Positions 45,560-60,500 are shown, counted from the stretch's first letter. The stretch: DNA of 64,000 nt from Haliclystus octoradiatus (GCA_916610825.1 OU744453.1:5121845-5185844), one strand, 5' to 3'. The notes: generated by a model not told the origin, from the letters alone. Translations and numbers: made by a program.

Positions 45560-47040
45560 CTGTGCTAGTGATTAGAGGCTTATAGTTTATAATATCCGTT
45601 AAGTGATTGACAGGTTAAGTAAAGCTCGAACAAACGTACCTTTTTCTTCAGGTAGAAGTATCACTTTTGGTATGTTTTAATAAATGTCATATATTAATAG
45701 TGAATATTTATAATAACGATATAGCTGTCTAAAATTGTAAAACATTTGCTCTCCGAATTGAAACTCAGTGGACCTTCCAACTTGAACTTTATTACATAAT
45801 TATTGTACATGAATTCTTTACAGTTATCGAAAATAATTCATATTGTTTTATTTAAATATCAATACATCAACATGCACGAAATGTTAAACATTTTTGATTA
45901 TTCATAATCTTATTCTTATCAACATGCTTTATTATGAATGAAAATTTATGATTTGATTGGAAACTGAAACATTCACTGTAAGGGTGAAACTCTTGTCAAT
46001 TTTCTGATGACTTTCTCAATTTCTCCTTACTTGCATTTTACGAAAGATAAAAGCATAAAATGCATTGTTCTTCATTATCTCACAGACGCTGTCAATAAAT
46101 TGCTTATTAAACAATAATTTTTTGTAATAGAATATATTCAGCATTTATCTTAAGACAGATAATCTGATTGAAGCGTTAGATCTGATTTGATAAACAAACC
46201 TGACACGTACCCGATAGATGTAACCTGACATGTGAAATAGTAAAAGATATCTAAGATACGGTATGCAATACAAACGCCAACGGCAGAATGGTCTAGAATT
46301 CATCATTTAGATCAGCGATAAATGAAAAATTCAATTATTTGCGACAGTTTCGATGTAATCTTGTATCGTTTTCAAGCAATTGGTAAAGAGATCGGTAAAC
46401 AGTTTAACATGTTATAGATAATTCAAAAATTCTAAGTTACATAATAATTAATCCATTATTCTATGATTCTGTTAACATGCTACACTTGACACACGTTATG
46501 GGGAAAGACAACATTCTATGAACAATTACAGATACAATACAAAAGCACATTATAATACTAACAAATGCTTTACAAATTAAGCTATTCAAATACAAAAGAT
46601 CGATAGCAAAATGTTCCATTACTTTGACCACGGACTTTATGATTGTCCAGCAGCAGTTGAAAACGAAAGTGCCGACTCGAGAAGCTGGCGTAATTACAAT
46701 CCTGTTCATCTTAACCAATAAAATAGAGTTTCCCAAACCGTTTCTTCATCCCCATTTCGTCATTTTTTAACCAAATACTTTGTATATAGTATTATCAGAA
46801 CCACTGATATTTGAACTAGGTTATCGTATACGTTTCGTTTCTATTTACGGTTTATCCTTTTGTAGCAAAATAAAACAAATCTTTTCCAAGGCTTTCTTTT
46901 GCTGCTCCCGACTGCAAACTAGCAGAAACGAGGGTTTTCCCCATTCGATTTCCAAAGCCACGGCTATGCATCATTGATCATGAACAAATATCCAGTACGG
47001 CTATTTTAACACTGCTCAAAGTCACCCATCAACCCGGGAA
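45560..47040. other. non-coding, nothing supported
   Basis: Short frames on both strands at 46461-46977 show no domain, splice pattern or repeat match. Confidence 0.35.
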
Positions 47041-47045
47041 CTTAT

Positions 47046-47502
47046 GAGACCGAGATCCACATATCTAAAACGGCAGGTTTCTCCCGGCAACTTGAAATTC
47101 GCACAAAATGTTCATAAAAATACCATAAATACTTTCCTTGTCTCTTATTTTAGTCAAATTTGATTGTGGAGCTCATCAATGATGAATTTGTAAATCATTT
47201 CACGGTCAGAGCCCTCTTCATTCATACATTTCGTGTTTTCGTCATGCTTCTATGGATTCGCAAAATCAAAGGAGAACAAAATAATCACAGACCATGAAGC
47301 TCACATGCAGCATTTTCTCAAAACGATAAGAAAACTTGGACCGTGAATCGTGAAATATCACTTGGAATTTTTTAAGGGTTCACAATAGAATTTAATTGAA
47401 ACAAGAAATAGGGAATTGTTCAGCATATTTTATGAACACTTTCATGTGATTTTCAAGTTGTCCGGAGAAACCTGCTGTTTTAGTTCCGTGACGCTCGGTC
47501 TA
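47046..47502. mobile_element. 457-bp foldback MITE, copy 1
   Basis: Left end AGACCGAGATCC...AAAACGGCAGGTTTCTCC and right end GGAGAAACCTGCTGTTTTAG...GCTCGGTCT are inverted. The interior carries inverted GGTCAGAGCCCTCTTCATTC-type and ACTTGAAA blocks. It matches 62298-62729 over most of its length. Confidence 0.75.
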
Positions 47503-47509
47503 ACATTGA

Positions 47510-49300
47510 CACAAATACGGACCATCCAGAAATACAGAGCTAAAGATATATAACTTATGTCCAGTCTGATTTCAAATTTCATTTACATTGTTTATAGTAA
47601 TTAAGGCGTTGATAATGATAGAGCCGACATCAATTGTCGACACTGAATGAATGTTTTTAATTTATCGCTGATCTTCATGATGAAATAATATAGTCGAAGG
47701 TCACAAAAGTATTACTTATTCTGGGCTTATTCTATCAAGATTGTAATTAAGTTTATAAATTTATAATGATATAAGATTTTGTTATATATTCAAGGGTTTC
47801 ACGGAGTTTCTGCTACGGTGATAAAACTCTTTTAATCATTCCCACAAACTGGGAAAGCAAGTAGCTTTTTCTCGCCAGTTTGATTGTTTATAGTGTTTAC
47901 CGGGGGAATTCCATATGAGACTATACGGGGATGTTCAACTTCTGGGTCCATGTTGAAGGACGAGGTAGGAAATTATGTTTTGCGTCTGCTTTTCACTTTC
48001 TAGAGAAATTCTAAATTTGGAGAACTTTGATAAAAATTTTAATTTGAAGACTTTTTTTCGACATTTTGGCTAGCGTTTTGGTGAAGTTTTGGAACATTTG
48101 GCTACTTCACTATTTTCCAAGGTGGCATCCCCGTGCATGCAGAGCTGGTGTTACTCCCCCCTTCGGGTTGCCTTGGAGTTGGTGTGCGTTTAATGGCAGG
48201 ATCGTGCCCTTGGCCACTGATGAAGGTTTTACGTAAAATCAGGAATATAGGAATCCACAGTATGCTAAAACGGAAGTAGCGCTGAGTCAAGAAGTGTGTA
48301 TTCAAAATCACGAATAATGGAGGATAAAATAATGTAAATGCAGTTGCCGGTTTTCTACACCTTGTCGGAGATTTAGTTAGCAGAGGGCGTCGGATCTTTT
48401 ATGATTTTGAGGATCTTCATCCGATTGTCGTCTGATCTACGCCCGATCTACGTCTGGACAACATAAGATCCGAGTTCAGGTCGAGAAATTTGTTGAAAAT
48501 TTGTCTCCAAACGGATCCAAAATGGGTCCAAAGGAAATAAACCCCCATCTCATCATCCAAATTATGTCATTTTATTCGCTAAGTAATCATCATAAATGTG
48601 ATGGTCAAATATAGTGTCTACTGCAGCTCTTGAACGTCAGCATTTTTTTCAGTATCGTTTTGTGGAGATCTAAACTTATTAATTTTGGATCCTATATTCA
48701 TGATATCTAGATCTAAATAATTCAAAGGTCCTAATGATCAAGATGCCATGTTTAGCCAAAAGATGAAGACTTTCCTTAAAGGAGCAAAAATGACTGGCAG
48801 GCGCTACGCACTAAGGATCACGTGCATGTTTATTGTTTATAACACAATGTTCATTGTTGACATGAATTTATTACAAATTAGGCTTGCGTATAACAATAGT
48901 TTCAAAACGAGACGGTTGAATTACGCTAAGCATAAATTCAAATTGATCTCGCAGCGGTCGCCGGTCAATTTTGCCCCTTTAAACGCTGATAAAAAATTGT
49001 ACCTACTGTATTTTTTGAAATTTGTATTAAATTATTGAAAAACACTATTAGCATACATTACTTTTAATTCAAAATGAAAAATGTGAAACCATATTAAGTA
49101 CTATAATATTTCTATTTACCAATCTAATAATATTATTCACATGCCTATATACCTAATTTCTCAACTATTTGAGGATTTATAATAAATTGTTAATTATGGG
49201 GTCACTCAAAAAAACAAGCAGTTTTGCTCAAGGGTTGACCCTGGTCATAATTTATTTAGCTTACTTTTTATAAATATGTATGCCTTTTATGACCAAATAT
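47510..49300. other. non-coding, low-copy sequence
   Basis: Contains a GATC/CCGATC-rich stretch at 48380-48490 (repeated GGATCTT, CCGATTGTCG, CCGATCTACG) that looks repetitive. The frame at 48748-49038 has no recognisable domain. Confidence 0.3.
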
Positions 49301-49302
49301 AT

Positions 49303-49325
49303 ATCACATCACATCACATCACATC
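49303..49325. repeat. (ATCAC)n microsatellite
   Basis: Four ATCAC units and a partial fifth. Confidence 0.85.
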
Positions 49326-50052
49326 TGAGCTGCCGGATTTTTGGATGCGGATCCGGGTCCAGCACACCTCTGATGTGGTAGATTATTTGGGAGCAGAAGT
49401 GGTATATATTTTAAAATTTTACTAAAATAATCTTTAATAAAAAAAGGTTTTCAATAAATCTTTTCCTGAAACAATTTCCAACCCAATTGGAAACTATGAA
49501 ATTTCTGTGCAAATTTAAGAAATGCTTTTGTTAGCCGTAAAATTCGGTAATATGTGAATAAGTTACCGTACTTGGAAAGATGTTTGGGATTGATGAAAAT
49601 TCCAATGATATTTGATTGAATCGAAAAATAAAATTCTAGGCAATGGTTATATTAGGGTTTATATGAGTGGAATCCAGTATCCGTGCCTAGCCTTGCGTCT
49701 GAGTGCAGCCCTCACTGTGAAAAAGGTTCAACTCTGTATGTGAGCAAGAAGAAAATGTGTCATAAATGTATTACATTTTACTCTTTATGTACTACGAAGT
49801 GGCATATTAATATAATGGTCAACTTTTAAAGTATATCTTTAAAGTATGTCTTTGGACTTTGGTCTACACGAAGGCTATTGTAAGTCTCGCACTAAATTTC
49901 AATTTTTAACGAGGCTATAAATATATTATTACAGGCATATTATTATTTCAGTGAGTGGATATTTCAGCCGTGAATTTTGACAAGCTTCTCTGGAAAAAAA
50001 TTAGCGAGCTGAGAATTGAATAGAGTATAATGTGGATAAAGATGATAATAAT

Positions 50053-50288
50053 CAGGGTTTCAAATCAGGGGTGGGCAGGGGGCTACAGCCCTCTTGTCGA
50101 GGATGCTCAGCCCCCCCGGGAAGAAAAAAATTTTTAACATATTTCGTAAAAAACAATAGGAATTAGCTCCATTCCAGTATTAGAGACTATTGCCAAATTG
50201 TTTCTATGTAACATGGAAATTTTGCATAGCCTCCCTATCGGGGATGCCAGCCCCCTTGTCGGGAAAATCCTGGCGCCACCCTGTTTCA
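50053..50288. repeat. dispersed repeat with paired CAGCCCCC blocks
   Basis: GGGGGCTACAGCCCTCTTGTCG followed by GATGCTCAGCCCCC at the left is echoed by GGGGATGCCAGCCCCCTTGT and GGCGCCACCCTG at the right. GC content is far above the surroundings. Family unknown. Confidence 0.35.
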
Positions 50289-51297
50289 AATTTATACAAC
50301 ATATGACCTAAACATCTTTCCTGCAAAAAGACAGAAATTTCATCAAAATAGTTGCTACCAATTCAACATCGCAGTTTTGAAACGCAGAAATATAAAACGA
50401 ATTGCAATGGTCAGAAATAAATACAGTTCGAATCCAATTCTGCTGTAGCAACTCATATATTCCAAATATTCAGAAACCAACCAGTAGCCACATATGATGT
50501 CTATTTTGTTTCAATTAATGCTCAATAATATCAAGTGTAAATGAAATGCAAAATATAAGCTGTTGATTTTTGATTTGACATTATCAAAAACAAAATGGAG
50601 CTTCGTTATATATTTTCTTTGCAAGAAATCCCACATTCATAGATTTGTAAACACGTTCAAATATACACAATTATCTTCATTATGTTTTTGTCTACCAAAT
50701 TCTTTATTCCATATTGTACTGGGAAAGGTTCATAACGTTTTCCAAATCTGGAAACTGCATTTTGTAGTTTATCGCCATCGAAATACTCCTCGTGATTATT
50801 TCAGGTTTTATTGCCATGACAACTCAAAATCAATTTGGTTATATCACAACTGATGTTTGAAAGTGAGGCTTTGAAAAAAGTATTTTTTTTCAAAACAAAG
50901 TTTCATAGAGAAACAAATCATTACAGTTTTGCAGTTTCTGATGGACAGAATGTGATGCTGATGGAAGCCGTAACAGACTTTTTAACCTAAGCTCCTCTAG
51001 ACTGAATATTGTATGTCAAAAATCTAGAAAATTAACAACAAAGCACACACAAACATACAGGTTGACAAATAAATCTCCTGGAGCCCCAGATAATTCAAAC
51101 TTACTGAATTCAAGGAACCAACAAAATCCAACAAAAGGTTCACTCCTCTAGAATCCTAGATGCATTTCAACATTTTCTTCGGAATTATTTTGTTGTGGTT
51201 TGACCAATAAATCATAAAATATCAATTTTTTTCTGAATTTGCTCTAGCATTCTGGAATCTAGGATTGCAGAATTTCAACTATTCAGTAGGTTTTCAA

Positions 51298-51375
51298 AAT
51301 GTGTTCAAAATGTTTTCAAAATGTTTTCAAAATGTTTTCAAAATGTTTTCAGTATGTTTTCAGTATGTTTTCAGT
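51298..51375 (+). repeat. 11-bp tandem repeat, about 7 copies
   Basis: Units of ATGTTTTCAAA change to ATGTTTTCAGT toward the end. It lies directly upstream of the first recognised module exon. Confidence 0.85.
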
Positions 51376-51461
51376 TTCTCAAAACTCGTAATTATGGAAC
51401 ATGATCCTGTTTCCTAAGTCTCTCAACATTTTAACTATTTTTGTGTGTGTGTTTTTTTAAG

Positions 51462-51515
51462 GGTAATCACAAAAGTCCGTTGAAGAGAGCTCACACTATG
51501 AATGAAACAATAGAG
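51462..51515 (+). CDS. modular gene exon a: second half of a module (18 residues)
   Basis: Acceptor TTTTTTTAAG, donor GTGAGA. Encodes GNHKSPLKRAHTMNETIE, equal to residues 29-46 of the full module. A matching first half should lie upstream but was not found. Confidence 0.7.
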
Positions 51516-54500
51516 GTGAGATAAATAACTTAAAAATTTGAAGTAGGTCCCTCTGTATTTAATCAACTACATTGAATTAATTTAATTGATGTCCAGTTGT
51601 GTTATGTTCATAAACTCCTAGAACTGTTTCTCAAAAATGTGACTGAAAAATTTTCTCAGTCCATGAACTATAAGTTTATGAGTTTATTGATTTTATTTAA
51701 CTTTAATGGCAGTGGCTATCGCATCTGAACTGAAAGAGAATTATCTGAGCTAATCCTCCTCATAGTGTGCTTGATTAGAAAACTCAATGCAAGTAACATA
51801 GCCTATATTATACAAGTAGGCTAGGCGTAATAAAATTCAACGTTCAGGAGACATATGGCCTACTTTCTATTTCTACTTCGTATTTATGTTTAAACTATAT
51901 TTTTTACATAGTTAATTCCACTAAGCTAGTTATCAACCTAGAGTAGATCTGATGTGTTTAATAATACCGGTTTATCGTATAGTATGATTCTTGAAGTCGT
52001 GGAAATGGGTATGTCTCTTTTTGAATCAGTATTACCAACCTCTCGCGTTCTTATCAAGCACTCTCTAATTCAGGTGTTGCAACTTTTACGTTTACATGTT
52101 TAATTTATTTATTCATACATATTATTGTATTGCTATATGTTTCACAATTAATAGGAGGCAAAGAACTTTTTAAAAGACGAGCCCTTTCATTTACATGCGA
52201 TTGAAGAGGCTAGCAGAACAAATGAGGACACTGGCAAGGTAAATCTAGACTTCTTTGTGTTTCAATCATTATTCACTAATTAAATTCAATTAGAATTGGG
52301 TGACTCGATCTTAAAAGGATACTTTATCAAAGCGGTCTTGGTGAAGTGGCTAGGGCGTTGGACGACGGCCCGCAGGGTCTCAGGTTCAATTCCTGTCCGG
52401 AGCACTGTAGATTGGTGTCAGGAAGGGCATCCGGCTATTAAACGCACACAAGCTTCAAAATACTAACAAATTAACCAACCACCCTGGTGAAAAAACGCTG
52501 CAAACTTACCCGGTTTGTGGAAAAAGGATAAATCCAAAAAAAAAAAATCAAATGTTGGGTTTGCCTTCAGTGGCTTTGAATAATAGACAATCAGATCTAT
52601 AGAAGATTTCCTCAAAATCATCTGGGTTAATCTGGGTTATGGGACAACACTTTAATACACAATTTATATTATTTTATAAAATCTAACAAATGAAGCTTTC
52701 ATTAAAACTCTAAAATCAAATCGCTGTTAATAAATCGCCACACAAACACCATATTGAACGATATACGTGTGATCATACAATGCATGCACTGGGATAGATT
52801 TGTTATAAATGTGAAGAAAAGTTCTATTTTAAAAATCAAGTATTAATCAATTTCTTGTGCAATATTATTCTGCATGCAAATCGAAATATTTTTGAGAATT
52901 AGTAGGGTACACATAATGTGGAACGCAGGCTGTCACAAAGTGCGGGATCCTGGAAACCTGGTTCCCGGAAGACCAGCACAAAATCAGAAGGTTTCCAATC
53001 TTATCATGATTATTTTCTTATTCAAAATTTATTATTTTTGGATTTTATATATTTTATGTTTTGAAATCCATGCGACTTGCTCCAATGTGAGTCAAACTTC
53101 TGAAATCTTAAGATCAATTCTTCAAACCTATGAAGCATTGTGAATTTAGTCCCAGAAGGTTTACAATCGAACAAAACAGTTCCCGGAAGATCAAAACTTT
53201 TGTGATACCCTGGTGGAACGAAATCTTGCGCTGGGCTGGGCTGCATTGAGAGAAGTAGCTGAAATGTGAGAAACCATTGTTTGTTTATTGTTCATCATCC
53301 AATCGCTAGTGACTTCTTCCATGCTAGAACTAGAATATGATTCATTGATGTATGATGTATGTATGGTCCTTCAAAACTTATCACGTAGAACATGTTTGAT
53401 TCAAAAAGACGTCTTACTAGCAAAATCAAAGATGGCGAAGATTGTGTTCAATGGGAAGCGAAAAACATATATTGCAGTACTCCAACTGGTTACGGAAAGT
53501 CCTGTATAATATTAATGTATTTAGAATCAAATGATATTTATTTGTATTTGAAATCATTTTCTGTAAATTAAAACGTTTCTGATGATACCTTCTGCAAGAC
53601 CAATAACGCAGTTAACAGTGCACTCTACGGTGTAATTAGCAGGGATTCAACATGTTAAGTGACTCAATTTCCACCCATTGCAAGCAAGCTTCCTGCCAAT
53701 ATTACACAGGCCTTACTAATCCTTCAAAAAACAGTTGGATCTGCGCACAGATTAAAAGTACATATGGGGTTATACTGTATTTAAACATCTGGGGTGCTAT
53801 GAGGCCATCAAAGGATCTGTGATGCAACACCCATGTTTTTATCAAACCCATATTGCACATAAAGTGTTTAATATTTGTATGCTATCAATTGTTGTTATGA
53901 ATGTCCTTGTCCTAATTTCTTTATCAGAAAAATGGTATCAAAGGTCATTCACCAACAAGCAAAGCAAGTCCATCGAAAAAAGCTTCATTGCAAAGAACAC
54001 ATACAATGGCTGAAACAGTAGAGGTATTAATCATTATCCAGGAATGTGGTATATCAAAGAGGAAGGGAAAAAACAAAATAATATGTGTTCTTGGTAGGAT
54101 AAAATCATTGTTTACTAAAATTTTTAGTGGTTTGGATGCATCCAACATTTAGTTTTGTCTTCCTCTGCACATTAAATGGAACACTGTTTATAACATTTAA
54201 ATAACATTAACTGCCTAAGATATCTAGAATTTGGTTTATGTGCTTGGATGATGGGATAGCCTACAGTCCTTGTGGATACTGGCTAGCTGAAAGAGAGGCC
54301 TGTTCCAACCACTAGACATCAGTGCCATATGTTTACAAGAATTATTCACCCATGATCAGCTTGTTATCATACGTAAAATTTTGACAGTCTGATAATCGAC
54401 CAATTGATCATTGAATACTACACATATTTTATAATGTTTATCCTTCATGTACTAGGAAGCAAAACATTTGATTGGTGACGAGAAACTTGGAAAAACTAGA

Positions 54501-57500
54501 TCTCATGATACAAATGAAGAATCAGTTGATGATAAAACAGATACAATGAAATCACCATTGAAACGTACAACTACCATTATGGAAACAGTAGAGGTGAGAT
54601 AATCAGCTGCAACTAACCCATCAAATTTGCTATTATCTATCAAGTAAGGAGAAGACAAAAATGCATCAGAAAGTTTCAATTCGCCCCACCAAATGATTCC
54701 GCCTTTGAGTTTCTCCTGAATTGACAAAAGTGTATCAAATATCAATAGCTCATAGGAAGACGTGCGCCAATTGCTTTGCGTTATAGCTTGCACAACTTTT
54801 ATAAACATTTACTTGACTTTCTTACTCATAAGTTAATGTTTCTGAAAGTTAAAAAAAAAACACCCATGACCACTTCATTGTAGACGGAAGACGGTAGATG
54901 GTTCCACTTGTGCATGTAGCTGCCAATTGTTATATTTGATGAGTTGGCCGTGATTAATTGACAGATTCAGAGGATGAAAGCGAATAGGTGTAAGGCATAG
55001 ATAACTCAAGAAATAGACAGCTTTTAAGAATAACAAAGCCATATAGACGTTTGATAAACGATAAATGCAACAATTTGTATATTGTAGTGTGTAATGTATT
55101 AAACTATAAAATAGAAATGATATATCAATTAGATGTTTATTTTGCAAAATTAATATAAAATTACGTATTAATTTATCAACAATATAATTGTCATACCTTG
55201 TGTCCGCTGTCTTTGATCTTTGTCCTTGTTGACAAGACTTTGATGATATACATTAGAGCTAGTTACGTTACTATGCAATAGCAAGAAACTATAAAGATTT
55301 TGATATGTTTCAAGATTCAAATATTTTTCCAACTAAATTATTGATGTCTAGCATCCTGAATGTAACATATTTATGGGAATGTTAGACCTAGTTTAGATTC
55401 AGTTACACCCAGTGCCAAATATTGGAGCCTACAATGTGCACCAGCAATTTGAAATGGATTGTTATGACTTGACTTGATGTACATTACATGTCATGATGTG
55501 TGAGAGATATCATCTTGGTGGTTCAAGGTCCTTCAAATATAAGTAAGAGAAGAGTTTAGTTTTAGTTTAGTTTAATCACAGCGTCATCATGACTTACAAA
55601 ATATTACAATCACCAGGATCCCAAGACCCTTCACTCTGTAAGAGCCAGCTGCTCCCATCCCACAAAGGCTGTTTAATCAATTATGTTAATTCCTGTTTAT
55701 CAGAACCTTCTTGGTGATAAGTTTGGTACAAAATAACTAGTAATAACTATTTTATAAATATTCTTCGTGATGTAACTTTACCCTCAAAGGGTAAACAATT
55801 TTTCTGTATATATATATCTTAATTGTTAATAAAAAACATTCACTTGGGAATGGCTGAAGTCAATCAGTCGAAACGTTGTGCAAACTTAGTTGTGTTGCTA
55901 TTTTGTACCAATGTTAATTCTTGTTTTAGGAATCGGTTGAAATAATCGGTGACAAGCCATTGGGTAGAACCAGAGCTAACGATTCCACGGATGATGGTAC
56001 CAATTCTGAGGAAGTGACAAAAAAGTCACCATTAAAAAGAGTAGGGACAATGGATCAAACACTCAAGGTATGAGGCAAGATGCAAATTAGACAAAACAGC
56101 TATACAGCTGTAATCTCCTGTGAAAAACTGAGTCCAGTATCTGTTCATGAACCTCTTGGACTGTTTATGAACACCTTCTAAACAGTTACAGAACTGTTCA
56201 TGATGGTTAAATGGCCTGTTGTCATAAACAGTTCATCGTAATTGGATTTTTTATCGTTCATGAACTTCCTGTCATCAAATCTTTTACCCAAAAAAGTGAC
56301 CTTTTTCTATTGGTATATAGCGGAATTGGAAATGATCTAGAATCATTCAGTGTCTAACTTAAAAAAAAAAGGAAAAAAACGTTACTCAACTTTGAAACTG
56401 CACGTGACTGTTAACGTTTTTGCTCGACTAACATTTGTTGTAATAACTTTTTTATTTTTATTTAAAAAGCTTGCGGTAGATTTGTAGTAAATGTACGACG
56501 GTATCAGATGCAATGAGAATTTTGAAAATTTACACGTTTGCGTTGCTAGATGGCCTCCTAAATCTTGACAAAAGGGCCTGGGACTACTTCAGTTACGCTC
56601 TTTTCAAAAACAATTTCTTTGCATTGGTTCTAAGTTATTTACTGAATGATTCTAGATCATTTCCGATTCTCTTATATACCAATTGAAAAGGTAACTTGTT
56701 GGGTAAAAGATTTGAAGACTATGCTATGAAAGGTAGTACTTAGAACATGGTTTGATAAAATGGGGGATTCCGGGACTGAAGGCCCATATTCAGAAGGAAG
56801 GATAATCGTATTCAAGTTTTTATAATAAGAAGAAAACTCAATTGCTTTCTTTTCTATTGAAGATATGTAAAAAGATACAGTTTTATCATGAATTTGAATG
56901 TGAAATGTGAAAAGGTTCACTTGATGTAATCAATCACCACCTTAAAGAAGCAGGACTATCGGACCCTGACTCGGAACTACTGAGAACATGATCAGAAAAA
57001 TGTGTTTTCATTACTTACTTACTACTTCGCAGTTTGCCCAATAACCATTCATTCATGATTTATTCTATTTATACTGGTTTCCTACTTAAATGTTAACAAA
57101 AGCTGTTACCATTAAGTTACCATCAGGTATTGGTTTTTTTACAAGAATCTGAAGTGTAAGCAATTTAATGTTAGAATGAAGTTACAGTTAAGATTAAGTT
57201 TAAGAGTCTTATATATGTGTCATTATTTAAGTATTCTATGTAATATATTAGAATGTATTAGGATAAGAGACAAAGATAAGGCAAAATGCCTTTTTCCGTT
57301 ACTCAGAGTTTCACATGTTTAATTGCGATCTTCAGTAACGGAACTCTGAGTAACAGAAGGATGGGGGAGGATTGGCTCAGATGGCAGAGCAACCGAACTT
57401 CAGATCGGATCATATCTGATCGACTGCAAAACCACAGTAGTTATCGATAAACTAGCTGATGCGTTTGCTTTTGTGCATTATCATGAGTTTGTGCAACTTC

Positions 57501-60500
57501 ATAACATGTTTACCACTGTGACAAATATCAAGGAATCATGAACAGGGTCCGACAAAAGTGGGGATCCTGGGATCCTAGATCCCAGAAGGCTAGACAAAAT
57601 TCGAAAGAAAAATTGATGTTTTTAATGATTTTCTGGTCAAACCTCAACAAGAAATCTGAAAGAAAAAGTTGAAATGCCCCTAGGATTCCTGAAGGCTGAA
57701 CCTTTCGTCGGACCCTGATCATGAACATCCAATATACACTCTGTGAACCGTTCATAGACAATTCTTTCATGTTCATTTAGAAGTTTATCATCTCTTTTTA
57801 TAGGGACACATTATATTTCAATATATTTTGTGACATTAAAATAGTCTGACACCAACGCTTGTTGGTATAACATGAATTACAGTTTTCAACATAATATTGT
57901 GATCATTTGTGTAATCGATTTATAAATATCTTATCAATGTGCATTATCAACAGTTGCTACATATAGAGTATATTCTAGATATTTAACTATGTTTATACCT
58001 GTCTCGGAAATGGAACATAAACTCTACGGCTTAAAGGTAAATATCATCGTTTTCATTTTCGCAACGGAAATAAAATCAAGTTTCAATTCGTAGTAGTCAG
58101 CAGCCACATAACGCTGTTGCGTGACTTGTGTCTGAAACGCATCTCCAATAAAGTGGGACTAATATTCTAACAGAAGAATGTTCTCCAGACGGACAATTGC
58201 AGCCATTCTGAGTCTAGATGAGATTTAAAATTTCCATTAAGGTTTATGATAGTAAAAATCAACTTGGTCATATAATAGAATCTTAGAATAAGATATCGTA
58301 GAATGCAAATCTTTTGTATAAACCTTTGTTGTTTATTTAAAGTCATTAATAGGTATTGAAGACTATACTACATATATAAATAAATATTAAAGGGTTACCA
58401 CATACTTGCCATGTTTGTATTCATATTTACTAAAGGAGAAAATGTTGGGAGACACGAGTGAAGCGCTAAAAAATCATGAGCTCCGAGCGAGTGATTTTTA
58501 GCTTTCCGAGTGTCTCCCAACATTTTCGAGTTTAGTAAATATGAATACAAACATTTGCAAGCATGTGGTAACCCTTTTCTAAAATAAAACAAATGTCGGA
58601 ATCTCATTCGACGGCGAATTTTCAATTCATGAATTTCAATCAGATCGCAGAAAACTTTCGTGATATTTTAGAACAGAATTTCATGCACAGACTGTGTCAC
58701 TGTGTTTATTTTAGTGGAGATTTAAGAGTTGATAATGCTAAAGCATTGTATATATTTGAACTTCAATAACCATTTAAATAATTTAACGCAATAGCTAAAA
58801 GCCTACATAGTAAATAGCTATAGTAATAAAAATGCATCCTTGGGGATTAAATTTACGGAAATATTTTTGATCTTACAGACATTATATAGATCTTATGGAC
58901 AATCTGATTCTGATTCTATAAGATCAAAAATATTCTCGTAAATTTCATCCCCAATGATTCATTTTTTATTATTATAGCTGTTTATTATGTAAAAAACTAT
59001 ATAAATTAGATTACTTTTTAAACTTGTATTTATCTTGAAAATGGGCTCGGTTGAGAACCCGTAACGTTGTTCCTTATTAATAGATCTATTTGCTGTTAGC
59101 TATTGTGTCAAAATATTTGAACTTGTTCATTTTATTCAAATCTCAATTAATTATTGCTCTGCAGGATGCCTCTTATGTTGTTGGTGATAAAGCCCTTGGT
59201 AAAACTCGTTCCGGTGATAATGACAATAGTAGTGAAGATAAAGAAGAGACTGAGTTAAAAAGTCCTTTGAAGAGGGCTAGAACAATGGAGCAAACTGTCC
59301 AGGTAAATGTAGTGCAACGCGTGCAAAAACGAGCACTGAGTTATTGAACTATTTATGAACATAAACAGTTCATACACTGCTCATGATTATCCTATATTTG
59401 TTCATGGAATTTTGTTAGAATTCTCTTACAAATGTAGTCTGTAATCTGTTCATGAACTGTTGTTCATGAACACCCTGTAAACAGTTGAAAAAACTGTTCA
59501 TGGATACGTTAAAGATTTTAAAAGTTCATGAACTGTTCATGAACACCCTATAAACAGTTCACAAACTGTTCATGGACTGTTCATGGATACGTTATAGAAT
59601 GGAAAGTTCATGAACTATTCATGAACACCCTATAAACAGTTCACAAACTCTTCATGGATACGTTTTAGATATAAATATAATCAATTCACAAATTGTCCGT
59701 GAACACCTTATAGATATACATATACAGCGCATTTACGGTTCATGAACACCCTATAAACGGTTTACAAACTGTTCCTGGATACCTTTTAGATACAAACAAT
59801 TCACGAACTGTTCGTGAACACCTTATAGATATACATACACAGTTCATTTACTGTTCATGAACACCCTATAAACGGTGCACAAACTGTTCATGGATACCTT
59901 GTAGATATAAACATTTCATGAAATGTTCGTGAACACCTTATAGATATACATACACAGTTCATTTACTGTTCATGAACACCCTATAAACGGTTCACAAACT
60001 GTTCCTGGATACCTTTTAGATACAAACAATTCACAAACTGTTCGTGAACACCTTATAGATATACATACACAGTTCATTTACTGTTCATGAACACCCTATA
60101 AACGGTGCACAAACTGTTCATGGATACCTTGTAGATATAAACATTTCATGAATTGTTCGTGAACACCTTATAGAAGTACATACACAGCGCATTTACTGTT
60201 TATGAACACCCTATAAACAGTGCACAAACTGTTTATGGATACCTTGTAGATATAAACATTTCATGAACTATTCATGAACGTCTTGCAGATATAAATAGTT
60301 CATGAACCGTTCATAAATGCCCTATAAATAGTTCACAAACTGTTCATGGATACCTTGTAGATATAAACATTTCATGAATTGTTCGTGAACACCTTATAGA
60401 TATACATACACAGTTCATTTACTGTTCATGAACACCCTATAAACGGTGCACAAACTGTTCATGGATACCTTGTAGGTATAAACATTTCATGAATTGTTCG

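Noticed and set aside
48748-49038. Plus-strand 96-residue frame upstream of the modular gene
   Set aside because: No module motif, no acceptor or donor of the right phase, and composition like the flanks.
57363-57435. tRNA-like sequence (TGGCTCAGATGGCAGAGC)
   Set aside because: Box A is good but no box B or cloverleaf follows; perhaps a decayed SINE head, not enough to list.
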